39,379 nucleotides of DNA from Actinomycetes bacterium (GTDB lineage Bacteria; Actinomycetota; Thermoleophilia; RBG-16-64-13): contig JAGXFW010000001.1 of NCBI GenBank assembly GCA_024637035.1, positions 1 to 39,379 of the forward strand, in the 5' to 3' direction. Below, in pieces: positions 1 to 7,976 of the stretch. Both the position numbers and the translations under genes were made by a program. How positions within the stretch are numbered: position 1 is the first letter of the stretch; each line of letters opens with the position of its first letter. The notes beneath the pieces are model-generated. The model made no database searches, was not told the DNA's origin, and saw only the letters and a program-made list of their open reading frames with translations.

Positions 1-81
1 CGCCGGCATCAAGGCCTTAACAACAAGACCCCGGACGAGATCTACTGGGCTACACTACTGACGGAACGAACGGCTGCCTGA
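1..81 (+). mobile_element. Transposase C-terminal tail (IS3-like, partial)
   Basis: The first 26 codons of the window are open from the window edge and end in TGA. They contain 'HQGLNNKTPDEIYW', which resembles the conserved C-terminus of IS3-type integrase-core (DDE) transposases, where an HQxLxxxTPxEvY signature precedes the stop. Everything upstream, including the catalytic residues, lies outside the window. The tail ends 15 bases from the broken end of the nucleotide-sugar dehydrogenase on the other strand, so this element or its recombination is the likely cause of that truncation. No terminal inverted repeat was identified. The family is judged from this short motif only. Confidence 0.6.
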
Positions 82-96
82 TGAGCGGGTCATCAC

Positions 97-804
97 CTAA
101 GAACCCCGGGAAGCTGTCCAAGGGAACCCGGCCACCTCTCCCACCCGGTCGACGGCGGCCGCGTAGAGGGCGGCGGCCACCTCCGTGCTTTCGGCATTCA
201 CCCCACCCACCAGTTTCGGGATGGTGCGCGTCGAGAAGTCGGGGTTGCCCGGGTCCTCGCGCTCGGGGCTGAAGGCCAGGAAGAAGTCGAGAGGAGTACG
301 CAGGCCGGCGGCTTCGAGGAGGGGTTGCACCTCTTCATCGGTGGTGCCGGGGTAGGTGGTGCTCTCCAGCACCACGAGTTGCCCGGGATGCAGGCGCTCG
401 GCGATCTCTCGTGCGGTGTCGTGGACGAAGGAGAGGTCGGGCTCGCGGTGCTTCCCCAGAGGAGTGGGCACGCAGATGAGCACGGCGTCGCACTGGGCGA
501 GCAGATCGAAGTTGGCGGTGGCCTGGAAGAGGGGGCCGCCCTCGGGGTGCTGGGCGGCGCGGGCCTCAGCCACCCGCTCGGGGCCGATGTGCCGTATGTA
601 GCTCTCGCCCCGGTTCAGAGCCTCGATCTTGGCAGGGTCCACGTCGAATCCCACCACCGGGAAGCCGGCTTCTGCGAACACCAGAGCGAGGGGCAACCCC
701 ACGTAGCCCTGGCCGATGATGCCCACCCGGGCGGTGCGGGCCTCGATGCGCGCGAGGAGGGCGGTAGCGTGGGAGGAAGGGGTGGCATCGTTCTGCTCGT
801 TCAC
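97..804 (-). pseudogene. Nucleotide-sugar dehydrogenase (UDP-GlcNAc/ManNAc type), C-terminally truncated
   Basis: The product matches the N-terminal half of the UDP-glucose/GDP-mannose dehydrogenase family, which oxidises the sugar C6 with two NAD+. A Rossmann motif 'VGIIGQGYVGLPLALVFAEA' starts near residue 27, and 'VLICVPTPLGKHREPDLSFV' and 'FSPEREDPGN' are family signatures. The frame stops after about 235 residues, whereas the family usually has about 430. The substrate-binding half with the catalytic cysteine is missing, and the last dozen residues no longer look like the family. A transposase tail lies immediately beyond the break. The start is uncertain: I use a GTG that leaves a normal N-terminus, but another GTG at 906 would add 34 low-complexity residues. 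Neither has a clear ribosome binding site. It is probably inactive. Confidence 0.8.
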
Positions 805-1012
805 GGGGGGAAGGGTATCAGATGGGGGGTTGGTGTGAGGAGGAGGATCTGCGAGCGGCGCCTGTAGGCAGGGGAGATCCAGCTGTTGCTCGGATGGCCG
901 TTCCACTTCGGGTAGTCAATGGCGCGGTCACGCTCCGGCAGCGGTGGCGCAGCGGGGGGAGACCTTTCGGTACGCGTTCACGTGATCGTTTGCGGCATCG
1001 CGCCGCGCGCCG

Positions 1013-1159
1013 GTGGATCCAGTGGTGTTCGAGCGCACCTGGGAGGAGGCGGGCAGTGTGTTCGCAGCGCTCGGCCAGGTGGCCGTGGATTGCCTCACTG
1101 GGCCTGACCGCATGCCGAGCGAGGGTGAGGCCTTGATCGACTGGATGGCTGCCAACTAA
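1013..1159 (+). pseudogene. Unrecognised coding-like fragment
   Basis: A short open stretch from a GTG codon gives 48 residues with a protein-like composition, including 'VVFERTWEEAGSVFAALGQV' and a tail ending 'ALIDWMAAN'. A TGA stands in frame 30 bases upstream of the GTG, so this is either a very small gene or the C-terminal remnant of a longer one. No ribosome binding site was noticed. It sits between the truncated dehydrogenase and the Phd/PIN pair, in a stretch otherwise without genes. I do not recognise the family. Confidence 0.2.
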
Positions 1160-1230
1160 CGGGCGTGGCTTGTCGCACCCTGGCCGGCGGAACTCGGGTC
1201 CATGCTCTCTTTGGGCGCAGATGGGGCACT

Positions 1231-1638
1231 TCACAGGATCCTGTACGCGCCCATGAACTCGCCGGGCGAGAAAACCGCGACTCCCTGACGCAGCCGCGTA
1301 GGGAAGTGGGCGAGATTGCCGGTCACGAGGCATTCCGCTCCGCAGGCGAGAGCCACCTCCAGGAACGGCTCGTCGCTCAGATCCGGCAGATGTTCCGGAA
1401 GGGGGGACGAGGCCACGGTGTGGCCGCGATACTCGACAAAGTGGAGGAGAGCCGCTACCGCGTCCACACGGAACCCGAACTTCGGCCGCAGCAGAACTTC
1501 GCTGTACTCGGACAAGATCCGAGCATCCAAGCAGAGGGTGAGCTCTCCTGAAGACACCATGCGAACGATCTCGCCGGGTGCCTTGAATGGCGACAGCAGC
1601 CCGGACACCAACACATTCGTGTCCAGAACAATCCTCAC
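1231..1638 (-). CDS. PIN-domain ribonuclease toxin (PIN_3/COG1569 type)
   Basis: This 135-residue protein has the PIN fold pattern of a metal-dependent RNase toxin. The first acidic residue is in 'VLDTNVLVSGLL' (Asp6), a middle acidic residue lies in 'ILSEYSEVL', and a third cluster is 'LSDEPFLEVAL' near residue 90. The last motif reads 'VTGNLAHF', with Asn where many PIN proteins have Asp; this is common in the COG1569 branch. Its ATG overlaps the end of the upstream Phd-type antitoxin by 4 bases, the usual antitoxin-first, toxin-second layout with translational coupling. It probably cleaves RNA when the antitoxin is lost. The RNA target cannot be inferred. Confidence 0.88.
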   Translation of the reverse strand: MRIVLDTNVLVSGLLSPFKAPGEIVRMVSSGELTLCLDARILSEYSEVLLRPKFGFRVDAVAALLHFVEYRGHTVASSPLPEHLPDLSDEPFLEVALACGAECLVTGNLAHFPTRLRQGVAVFSPGEFMGAYRIL

Positions 1639-1922
1639 CCAGCGCGTTGGCTGCGCACGGCCTTGATCTCGGCATCGATCTCGTCCAGGGAGAGTCTGTC
1701 GGTCCCCGCGACAACTGAACGCTGCTGCAACTTGGCCACGGCGTCCACGGCTCGCGCCTGACGAAAGGCCGAAAGGGACTCCTCCAGGTTGGACTCGTCG
1801 ACAGCGGCGAGGATGGCCACCGGCCGGCCGTTACTGGTGATGACCAGCTCACGCTCGTCCGGCAGATCCCTCCATATCTCGGCGGACTTGCCACGCAGGT
1901 CGCGGACACTCACGAATCTCAT
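1635..1922 (-). CDS. Phd/YefM-family antitoxin
   Basis: The 95-residue product begins 'MRFVSVRDLRGKSAEIWRDL' and continues with 'ELVITSNGRPVAILAAV', the standard N-terminal DNA-binding and dimerisation fold of Phd/YefM antitoxins. The rest is a charged helical tail that would wrap the toxin. A strong ribosome binding site (GGAGGTGG) lies 3-4 bases before the ATG. It overlaps the PIN toxin gene by 4 bases. The promoter and an overlapping palindrome are readable just upstream, so the usual autorepression by antitoxin and complex is likely. The pair looks intact, unlike the degraded systems at 9-10.7 kb. Confidence 0.88.
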   Translation of the reverse strand: MRFVSVRDLRGKSAEIWRDLPDERELVITSNGRPVAILAAVDESNLEESLSAFRQARAVDAVAKLQQRSVVAGTDRLSLDEIDAEIKAVRSQRAG

Positions 1923-1945
1923 GGTCCACCTCCAATCGTGTCTCC

Positions 1946-1974
1946 ATTGTATACATCAATGTCACTCGTATCAA
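1946..1974 (-). promoter_or_regulatory. Promoter and likely operator of the Phd/PIN operon
   Basis: On the minus strand a -35 box TTGATA (1969-1974) and a -10 box TACAAT (1946-1951) are 17 bases apart, each matching 5 of 6 consensus positions. The ATG is only about 23 bases beyond the -10 box. The near-palindrome ATTGTATACATCAAT (1946-1960), with perfect core TGTATACA at 1948-1955, covers the -10 box, as expected for an autoregulatory operator. The operator role is inferred. Confidence 0.65.
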
Positions 1975-2183
1975 TGGGCTGAACGGCCGAGGACACACGT
2001 GCAATCGCCGGTCATGCGACCGCCGGTCGCGATGACCCGGGTGTGATCGCCGCCTCGCTCGCAGCGCTCGTGCAGCGGTTGCTCGAGGCTGTGGATGGTT
2101 GAATCCGGTGTCTTCGGCCCCGACCATCCTGACACGTAGCTGCTCCCGGTGCGGGAGGAGCGTCCGCCCGTCTCCCGAACGCG

Positions 2184-2216
2184 AGGGGGCCCCGTCTTGT
2201 GGACGGGACCCCCCTT
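2184..2216 (-). terminator. Hairpin after the metalloprotease gene
   Basis: A stem of about 12 base pairs (GGGGG-C-CCCGTC / GACGGG-A-CCCCC) with a 5-base loop lies about 40 bases beyond the metalloprotease stop. In the minus-strand transcript the single mismatch becomes a U-G wobble, whereas on the plus strand it is a C-A mismatch. The hairpin therefore suits the minus-strand transcript. There is no T run, so termination may be weak or factor-assisted. Confidence 0.5.
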
Positions 2217-2256
2217 GGACAGCTTCGGTGGCAGGCCAGTGAGTGGCTAACGTGCC

Positions 2257-4512
2257 CTAGTTGATATCGAACCGCACGTCCGAGAAATCGTAGTAGAGGT
2301 AACTCCCGGCCGCGTTGCGGTACCAGACCAGGATCCGATAGCCGGTCCCCACCGGTTGGGTGATAGTCCAGTCGTAGGTGTACTCGGTCTGGGCGGCCAC
2401 GGCGTTCTGCGTGGTCAGCAGGTAGTTGCCTCCCGTGGAGGTCTTGAGGTAGACGACGAAGGTGCCGCTGTCCACGGGAGCGGGCACCGTCCAGGTGACG
2501 GGGATGGTGCTCTGCCGAGGGAAGGTGCCCCCGGTGTTGGGGGCGGTGACCGTGGGTTGGGGCGCGAAGATATCGAACGGCACGTCCGAGAAATCGTAGT
2601 AGAGGTAACTCCCGGCCGCGTTGCGGTACCAGACCAGGATCCGATAGCCGGTCCCCACCGGTTGGGTGAAAGTCCAGTCGTAGGTGTACTCGGTCTGGGC
2701 GGCCACGGCGTTCTGCGTGGTCAGCAGGAAGCTACCTCCCGTGGAGGTCTTGAGGTAGACGACGAAGGCGCCGCTGTCCACGGGAGCGGGCACCGTCCAG
2801 GTGACGGGGATGGTGCTCTGCCGAGGGAAGGTGCCCCCGGTGTTGGGGGCGGTGACGAACGGTTGACCCGGCGCATTCTCGGCGAATACCGCCTCGATCG
2901 TGCGGTCCGCGTCCACGCCGACGAATCCGAAGCTGGTAACCCCACCAACGGAGATCCCGTCCACCAGAACATCCTGAACGTGGTAGCCGGTATCCGGCGT
3001 GATAGCGAAGGTCAGGTCCGCCCCGGCCTCGACCACCTGAGGCGTCGATGGAGTGATCGAGCCGTGGGCGCCCGCCGTCGGGGTGATAACGAACGGGGCA
3101 ACCGAGGCGCTCAGCGTGTACGTACCCAAGCTGCCGTAGTCGGAGTATCCCGTGGCTGGGAGCGTCCCCTTGCCCGTGCCCCGCACTGTGAGGTAGTAGG
3201 TTCCGGTGGTGACCGCCTGACTCAGACTCGCCGCGAGGAAGTCAGTGGGGTTGCTCGAGGCCACCAGAGCTCCCGCCGCATCTCGGAGTTCCAGCAGGAT
3301 ATCGAGGTTCGCACCGAGGGTTTCAGGGGCCGCCGAGACGGAGAGCGTGCCGGTGCCCGTTCTTAGAGAGAAGACATCGGAATCTCCGGTCCGGCCGATC
3401 AACCGGGTCACCTGCGGACTCGGCTCCAGTGGCAGCGCTGTCGCGCCCAGGAGGTCGTCGCCCACGTCATCCGGGCGGAAGGCGAGTCCGTGGGTGGGGA
3501 TTATCGCCAGATCGTCCTCAGTGTTGGTGGGGTTGAGGTATTCGCCCTTACTCCACTGGGTCAGGTTGCGGTAGTAGCCGGTGCCCATGATGGGGGCCCA
3601 GCCGGTCTCTCCCGCTCCGTGACCTCGGTAGTAAGAGGTGACTCCGGTCACCCCATCGTGGAACAGCCCCAGGGTGTGGCCGGCCTCGTGGGTGCTCGCC
3701 TCGGCGATGTACTTCTCACCATTGCCGAGGTTCTCGGGGAACACCAGAGCCGGTACTCCCGGCTCGGTCACCCAATCGAACGATCCCACATAGGCGATCC
3801 CCCCGGCTCCAGGTGCGATCGAACTGCTCACGGGGCTGATCAAGACGCGCACTCCGTAGTCCTGGTCTGTGAAGGTGCTGAGGGCGAGCGCGTCTTCCCC
3901 CGGGTACTCTGTGGTGACGTCGACGTCGAACGGGGCGTAGTCTTCGGCCACCCGTTGCCACACCTGCTGGATCACCGTGCGTTCCGTGGTGCCGAAGGCA
4001 GTCGGGTTCCCGTCGATATTCCAGGCGGGGCAGACGAGCGGCAGGTTTCCCAGGTAGTCGGCGTTCCAGGGGGTGCCTGCCAGTACGTGGCCGTCGAAGT
4101 CGAGGTATATGGTCCGGCGGGACCCTGGCAGGCTGTGCAGCAGGAAGGTGTCTTCCAACGGTGCCGCGGCTGCGGCGGCTTGAGGCGGCGCCAGGGGTTC
4201 GGCATCCGCGGCCGCGGTGAACTCGGCGAGCCCGGGCTCCACGTAGAGCAGCTTGTCGCGCCCGTCAAGGCGCAGGTTCGCATCGGCCCGCAGATGTTCT
4301 TTCAGTCGGGCCGCTGTCAGGCCGTAAGCCCGCGCCACGCTGGGCAGCCTTTCGCCGAGGGCGTCGACTGCGGCTTCACCGCTTCTGGCCGCAGATGGTG
4401 GAGGGTCGCCGGCACCGGTAGGAGGAGCGGCGAGCAGGTCGGGGCTTGCGGAGAATCCCAAGAGCGCGAAGACGAGCGCGGCCCCGAGCACGGATCGTGA
4501 TGTCTTGCCCAA
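2257..4512 (-). CDS. Secreted metzincin-type metalloprotease with two C-terminal repeats
   Basis: The 751-residue protein starts with a signal peptide (basic 'MGKTSRS', hydrophobic core to about residue 22, Ala-Ala cleavage region near 28). The zinc site is 'HEAGHTLGLFHD' (His275, Glu276, His279, His285), with a Met-turn candidate 'APIMGTG' at Met309, which together define a metzincin. A bacterial pre-peptidase C-terminal-like beta domain follows (about 360-465), then an InlB B-repeat-like module (about 470-545). Two nearly identical 102-residue beta-rich repeats follow (about 550-651 and 652-751), each opening near 'VTAPNTGGTFPRQS' and ending in 'YLYYDFSDV'. The start is TTG: GGAGG lies 6 bases upstream, while the nearby ATG is in another frame. 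The enzyme probably acts outside the cell; its substrate is unknown. A degenerate copy of the repeat end occurs at 9070-9150. Confidence 0.88.
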   Translation of the reverse strand: MGKTSRSVLGAALVFALLGFSASPDLLAAPPTGAGDPPPSAARSGEAAVDALGERLPSVARAYGLTAARLKEHLRADANLRLDGRDKLLYVEPGLAEFTAAADAEPLAPPQAAAAAAPLEDTFLLHSLPGSRRTIYLDFDGHVLAGTPWNADYLGNLPLVCPAWNIDGNPTAFGTTERTVIQQVWQRVAEDYAPFDVDVTTEYPGEDALALSTFTDQDYGVRVLISPVSSSIAPGAGGIAYVGSFDWVTEPGVPALVFPENLGNGEKYIAEASTHEAGHTLGLFHDGVTGVTSYYRGHGAGETGWAPIMGTGYYRNLTQWSKGEYLNPTNTEDDLAIIPTHGLAFRPDDVGDDLLGATALPLEPSPQVTRLIGRTGDSDVFSLRTGTGTLSVSAAPETLGANLDILLELRDAAGALVASSNPTDFLAASLSQAVTTGTYYLTVRGTGKGTLPATGYSDYGSLGTYTLSASVAPFVITPTAGAHGSITPSTPQVVEAGADLTFAITPDTGYHVQDVLVDGISVGGVTSFGFVGVDADRTIEAVFAENAPGQPFVTAPNTGGTFPRQSTIPVTWTVPAPVDSGAFVVYLKTSTGGSFLLTTQNAVAAQTEYTYDWTFTQPVGTGYRILVWYRNAAGSYLYYDFSDVPFDIFAPQPTVTAPNTGGTFPRQSTIPVTWTVPAPVDSGTFVVYLKTSTGGNYLLTTQNAVAAQTEYTYDWTITQPVGTGYRILVWYRNAAGSYLYYDFSDVRFDIN
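2263..2856 (-). repeat. Tandem 306-base repeat units inside the metalloprotease gene
   Basis: Positions 2263-2550 and 2569-2856 are nearly identical over 288 bases with a 306-base period, which is 102 codons and keeps the frame. Only a handful of bases differ, some of them silent. Such identity suggests a recent duplication or continuing gene conversion. It could make this region prone to repeat-number change or to assembly collapse. Confidence 0.9.
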
Positions 4513-4700
4513 ACTGGGCCTCCATGAGGGACGGAGTCGCGCCGTGCCGGCGAAACTCCGTAGTTGTCGATTCCCGGTTGAACCCTCACCGTTCCATACC
4601 CCACTCGATATCGCACGACACGTCTGCGAGATCGAAGAAGGGGCTTCGTCGAGCGCAATGGTACCGTACGGGCTAGGAGTCAGGGAACTTCGGCCCTTCC

Positions 4701-4729
4701 TTGGTATCCCCGCGGGCCACGTCTATTAT
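4701..4729 (+). promoter_or_regulatory. Promoter for the SAM methyltransferase gene
   Basis: A -35 box TTGGTA (4701-4706) and a -10 box TATTAT (4724-4729, 5 of 6 consensus) are separated by exactly 17 bases. They lie about 65 bases before the methyltransferase ATG, in the intergenic region divergent from the metalloprotease gene. The transcript would start near 4736. No operator or riboswitch was noticed in the leader. Confidence 0.55.
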
Positions 4730-4795
4730 GGGGTCTCTGGGCGTACGACAATCGACGCCCCCTGCGATCGTCTTGGCGTCAAGCGGGAGAGGTGC

Positions 4796-5617
4796 ATGGA
4801 CGAACGGGCACGACGGATAGCGGCATTGGCGAACGTGGCGGGGTACGATGCCGCTGCCACCAAGGAGTACGTCGACGGCGCTCCGCACGTGAAGCACGCG
4901 TCCCTGCGTCGGCTCTATGGCGACCTGGTCGTGCGGGTGTACGACGAAGCCCGTCGGCACGCGGACACGCCTGTGGTGCTCGACCTGGGCGCCGGTGAAG
5001 GCTCGGCCACGATCCCGTTCCTCGAACTCGGCGCGAAGGTGGTGGCGGTTGACACGTCGCGAAGTCAACTCGAAGCGCTGGAGACCAGGTGCCACAAGTT
5101 CAGCGACGCCCTGGAGGTGAGATGCCAGGACGCCGCCGACGCCCTGCTGGAGAAGGGGGAGCGCTACGACATCGTCGTGGCCAACTCGTTCCTGCACCAC
5201 GTGCCCGACTATCTGGGCCTGATCACCGATGTCGCGTCGGTCCTCAAGCAGCACGGGCAGTTCTTCTCCTTCCAAGACCCGCTTCGGTACGACTCGGTGG
5301 GGAAGCTCGACAGGGTCTTGACCCTCGTGGCGTTCGGGTCGTGGCGTGTGTTCAAGGGCGACGCGGTCGGTGCGCTCAAGCGAGAGATCAGACGGGCGCG
5401 CGGCGTCTACCTGGAGGACTCCGTCCACGATAACGCGGAATACCACGTGAAGAGGAACGGCGTCGACCAGCTTGCCATCGGCCGCCTGCTCAAGGAATCG
5501 GGATTCGACTGCTCGATCGAGTCGTATTGGAGCACTCAGAGCCGAGCCTTCCAGCCGCTGGGATCGGCTCTCGGCCTGAAGAACACGTTCGCGGTGGTCG
5601 CGCGGAAGAGGGTGTGA
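4796..5617 (+). CDS. Class I SAM-dependent methyltransferase
   Basis: The 273-residue product has motif I 'VLDLGAGEGSATIPFLELGA' near residues 60-80, followed by an acidic motif II ('VVAVDTSRSQLEALE'). Motif IV 'YDIVVANSFLHHVPDY' includes the His-His pair typical of the UbiE/Methyltransf_11 group. The frame is open upstream to about 4505, but I choose the ATG at 4796: GGGAGAGG lies just before it and a good promoter ends about 65 bases upstream. It is convergent with gmd, with one base between the stops. The substrate is unknown. Its place beside sugar-nucleotide genes suggests a glycan or small-molecule acceptor, but nothing in the sequence proves that. Confidence 0.8.
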   Translation: MDERARRIAALANVAGYDAAATKEYVDGAPHVKHASLRRLYGDLVVRVYDEARRHADTPVVLDLGAGEGSATIPFLELGAKVVAVDTSRSQLEALETRCHKFSDALEVRCQDAADALLEKGERYDIVVANSFLHHVPDYLGLITDVASVLKQHGQFFSFQDPLRYDSVGKLDRVLTLVAFGSWRVFKGDAVGALKREIRRARGVYLEDSVHDNAEYHVKRNGVDQLAIGRLLKESGFDCSIESYWSTQSRAFQPLGSALGLKNTFAVVARKRV

Positions 5618-5618
5618 C

Positions 5619-6779
5619 CTACTCCCGCCCCTCCCGCACCACGAACCCACCGCGCCGGCAGAGTTCCGCCCGCTGCGCCTCCCCAAGATCCTCCCACACC
5701 ATCTCGTGCACCAGTTCAGGGAAGGTGGTGGTGGCCTCCCAGCCGAGCCGCTCCCGGGCTTTGCTCGGGTCGCCCAGGAGACTCTCCACCTCGGTGGGCC
5801 GGAAGTAGCGGGGGTCGATGCGCACGAGCACGGTGCCCGGTTTGAGCGGCCCGTCGCCCACGGCCGGCCCGTAACCGTTCCTTGCTCGCTCGAGGAGTGG
5901 GGCATGCAGGGACTCGATGACCCCTTCTTCGGCGATGCCCTCGCCCCGCCACCCCACGGTCACGCCCACTTCGGCAAAGGCCCGCTCCACGAATTCCCGC
6001 ACCGAGTACTGGCGGCCGGTGGCGATGACGTAGTCATCGGGCTCCTCCTGCTGGAGCATGAGGTACATGGCACGCACGTAGTCGCGGGCGTGTCCCCAGT
6101 CGCGCAGTGAGTCCATGTTGCCCAGGTAGAGGTCCTTCTGGAGCCCCAGGGCGATGCGGGCCACCGCGCGGGTGATCTTCCGGGTGACGAAGGTCTCTCC
6201 GCGCACAGGTGACTCGTGGTTGAAGAGGATGCCGTTCGAGACGTGCATGCCGTAGGCTTCCCGGTAGTTCACGCAGATCCAGTAGGCGTAGACCTTGGCG
6301 GCGCCGTAGGGGGAGCGGGGGTAGAAGGGGGTGGTCTCCTTCTGGGGCACCTCCTGCACCTTGCCGAACATCTCCGAGGTGGAGGCCTGGTAGAAGCGGG
6401 TCTTCTTCTCGAGCCCCAGGATACGCACGGCCTCCAGGAGGCGCAGGGTGCCGAGGGCGTCGGAGTTCGCCGTGTATTCCGGGGTCTCGAACGACACCTG
6501 CACGTGGCTCTGGGCGGCGAGGTTGTAGATCTCGTCCGGCTGGGTCTCCTGCACGATGCGGATGAGGTTGGTGGCGTCCGTGAGGTCCCCATAGTGCATG
6601 TGGAAGCGCACGTCGCGCTCGTGGGGGTCGTGGTAGAGGTGGTCCACCCGGTCGGTGTTGAAGAGGCTGGCCCGGCGCTTGATGCCGTGCACCCGATACC
6701 CCTTCTCGAGGAGGAGTTCGGCGAGGTAGGCCCCGTCTTGGCCGGTGATGCCGGTGATGAGGGCGGTCTTCTCAGGCAT
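5619..6779 (-). CDS. gmd: GDP-mannose 4,6-dehydratase
   Basis: This 386-residue short-chain dehydrogenase family enzyme converts GDP-D-mannose to GDP-4-keto-6-deoxy-D-mannose. The NADP-binding motif '[20 protein letters not shown]' is at the N-terminus. '[16 protein letters not shown]' is characteristic of Gmd. The catalytic region is '[20 protein letters not shown]' followed by '[12 protein letters not shown]' (Tyr and Lys of YxxxK). '[20 protein letters not shown]' is also diagnostic. The C-terminal part around residues 285-320 is slightly longer than in the E. coli enzyme. The ATG overlaps the preceding gmd-like gene by 8 bases, and this is the last gene of the four-gene operon. The product would feed GDP-fucose, rhamnose or related sugars. 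Confidence 0.93.
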   Translation of the reverse strand: MPEKTALITGITGQDGAYLAELLLEKGYRVHGIKRRASLFNTDRVDHLYHDPHERDVRFHMHYGDLTDATNLIRIVQETQPDEIYNLAAQSHVQVSFETPEYTANSDALGTLRLLEAVRILGLEKKTRFYQASTSEMFGKVQEVPQKETTPFYPRSPYGAAKVYAYWICVNYREAYGMHVSNGILFNHESPVRGETFVTRKITRAVARIALGLQKDLYLGNMDSLRDWGHARDYVRAMYLMLQQEEPDDYVIATGRQYSVREFVERAFAEVGVTVGWRGEGIAEEGVIESLHAPLLERARNGYGPAVGDGPLKPGTVLVRIDPRYFRPTEVESLLGDPSKARERLGWEATTTFPELVHEMVWEDLGEAQRAELCRRGGFVVREGRE

Positions 6780-7752
6780 GCGATGTGATCCTCTCCACTT
6801 CAGCGTCTACCATCATATGGACCAGCTCTTCGAAGGTGACGGTGGGTTCCCAGCCGAGCGCCGTGCGTGCCTTGGTGGCATTGCCGCGCGTCTCGGTGAT
6901 GTCCACCGGCCGCATGAAGGCCGGATCCTGGTGCACGTACTTGGTGTAGTCCAGCCCCACATGGGCGAAAGCGAGCTCGCAGAACTCCCGCACGGAGTGG
7001 CTCTCGCCAGTCGCGATCACGTAGTCGTCGGCCGTCTCGGCCTGCACCATGAGATACATCGCCCTCACGTAGTCCTCGGCGTAGCCCCAGTCGCGCCGTG
7101 CTTCCAGGTTGCCGAGCGCGACCCCGTCGGAGAGGCCCGCCGCCACCTCGGCGGCGGCGCGGGCGATCTTTCGCGTGACGTAGGTCGCGCCTCGGAAGGG
7201 GCTCTCATGATTGAAGAGGATTCCGTTGGAGGCGTGCAGGCCGTAGGCTCGGCGGTAGACGCCCACCAACGAGAAGGCGTACAGCTTGGCGGCGGCGTAG
7301 GGGTTGACCGGCCGGAACGGGGTGCTTTCGGTCTGCGGCACTTCTTGGGGCTCCCCGAAGATCTCTGAGGTGGCCGCCTGGTAGAAACGCACGGGCTTGT
7401 GTCGCTGCCGGATCACCTCGAGGAGGCGCATGGTGCCGAGGGCCGTCGACTCGCCGGTGTACTCTGGGAGGTCGAAGCTCACCTGCACGTGGCTCTGCCC
7501 GGCCAGGTGGTACACCTCGTCGGGGTTGCTCTTGTCCATGAGAGCGGCAAGGCTCGAGGTGTCGGTGAGGTCGGCGTAGTGCAGGTGCACACGCCCCGGG
7601 TTCGCGCGGCTGAGGGCGTCGATGCGGTTGGCTGTGATGTCGGCGGTGGGCCGGATCATACCGTGCACCTGGTAGCCCTTCTCGAGGAGGAGCTTCGCCA
7701 GATATCCGCCGTCCTGGCCGGTGATGCCGGTGATGAGGGCGGTCTTGGTCAT
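6772..7752 (-). CDS. GDP-mannose 4,6-dehydratase paralogue (short form)
   Basis: This 326-residue SDR enzyme shares '[19 protein letters not shown]', '[18 protein letters not shown]', '[19 protein letters not shown]', the YxxxK in '[12 protein letters not shown]' and '[20 protein letters not shown]' with Gmd. It is clearly diverged and lacks the Gmd segment after the first beta-alpha unit. It ends in the short-form signature '[17 protein letters not shown]'. The start is the ATG in an ATGA overlap with the ribbon-helix-helix gene; an 8-codon extension upstream has no support. It probably acts on GDP-mannose, but a related GDP-hexose is possible. Two such paralogues in one operon imply either two 6-deoxysugars or a division of labour. 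Confidence 0.85.
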   Translation of the reverse strand: MTKTALITGITGQDGGYLAKLLLEKGYQVHGMIRPTADITANRIDALSRANPGRVHLHYADLTDTSSLAALMDKSNPDEVYHLAGQSHVQVSFDLPEYTGESTALGTMRLLEVIRQRHKPVRFYQAATSEIFGEPQEVPQTESTPFRPVNPYAAAKLYAFSLVGVYRRAYGLHASNGILFNHESPFRGATYVTRKIARAAAEVAAGLSDGVALGNLEARRDWGYAEDYVRAMYLMVQAETADDYVIATGESHSVREFCELAFAHVGLDYTKYVHQDPAFMRPVDITETRGNATKARTALGWEPTVTFEELVHMMVDAEVERITSHA

Positions 7753-7976
7753 GCGTAGAGCTCGTATCGCGACCACGTGCGGCTGCCGCTGCCGGCCTGA
7801 GAGGTTGCTGCGATATCCAAGATCGCCTGCACGGCCCTGCGCCGGTCTTCCCTGACGCCGGCGTAGGACTCGAGCTGATCGCGCACCAGCGCGTTCACGG
7901 AGGTCCCTTCTGCCGCTGCCCTCATGTGTGCCTTCTTCAGGACATCATCATCGATCGTCAGTTTGAGATTCGTCAT
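7749..7976 (-). CDS. Ribbon-helix-helix antitoxin-like protein within the fcl-gmd operon
   Basis: The 75-residue product starts 'MTNLKLTIDDDVLKKAHMRA' and continues 'EGTSVNALVRDQLESYAG'. This is the beta-strand plus two-helix pattern of ribbon-helix-helix (Arc/CopG-like) repressors and VapB-type antitoxins. The tail is basic and then polar, as in toxin-binding tails. The ATG is inside an ATGA overlap with fcl, and its TGA overlaps the start of the gmd-like gene in another ATGA, so it is translationally coupled on both sides. No toxin gene follows. It might be a solo transcriptional regulator of the operon, an orphan antitoxin, or a remnant of an inserted pair. A longer reading to 8042 would run deep into fcl and is rejected. 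Confidence 0.75.
   Translation of the reverse strand: MTNLKLTIDDDVLKKAHMRAAAEGTSVNALVRDQLESYAGVREDRRRAVQAILDIAATSQAGSGSRTWSRYELYA

Noticed and set aside
325-867. Plus-strand open frame opposite the truncated dehydrogenase
   Set aside because: The opposite strand carries clear dehydrogenase motifs, and this translation is Gly/Val/Leu-rich with none.
818-1909. Long minus-strand open frame of 363 codons
   Set aside because: It overlaps the intact PIN toxin and Phd antitoxin in another frame, and its translation is Arg/Ser/Pro-rich without motifs. It is a GC-rich shadow.
2356-3366. Plus-strand frame of 336 codons with internal repeats
   Set aside because: Its repeats are only the complement of the metalloprotease repeats, and there is no ribosome binding site.
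4505-4795. 97-codon N-terminal extension of the methyltransferase
   Set aside because: It covers the predicted promoter and lacks motifs, while the ATG at 4796 has a good ribosome binding site.
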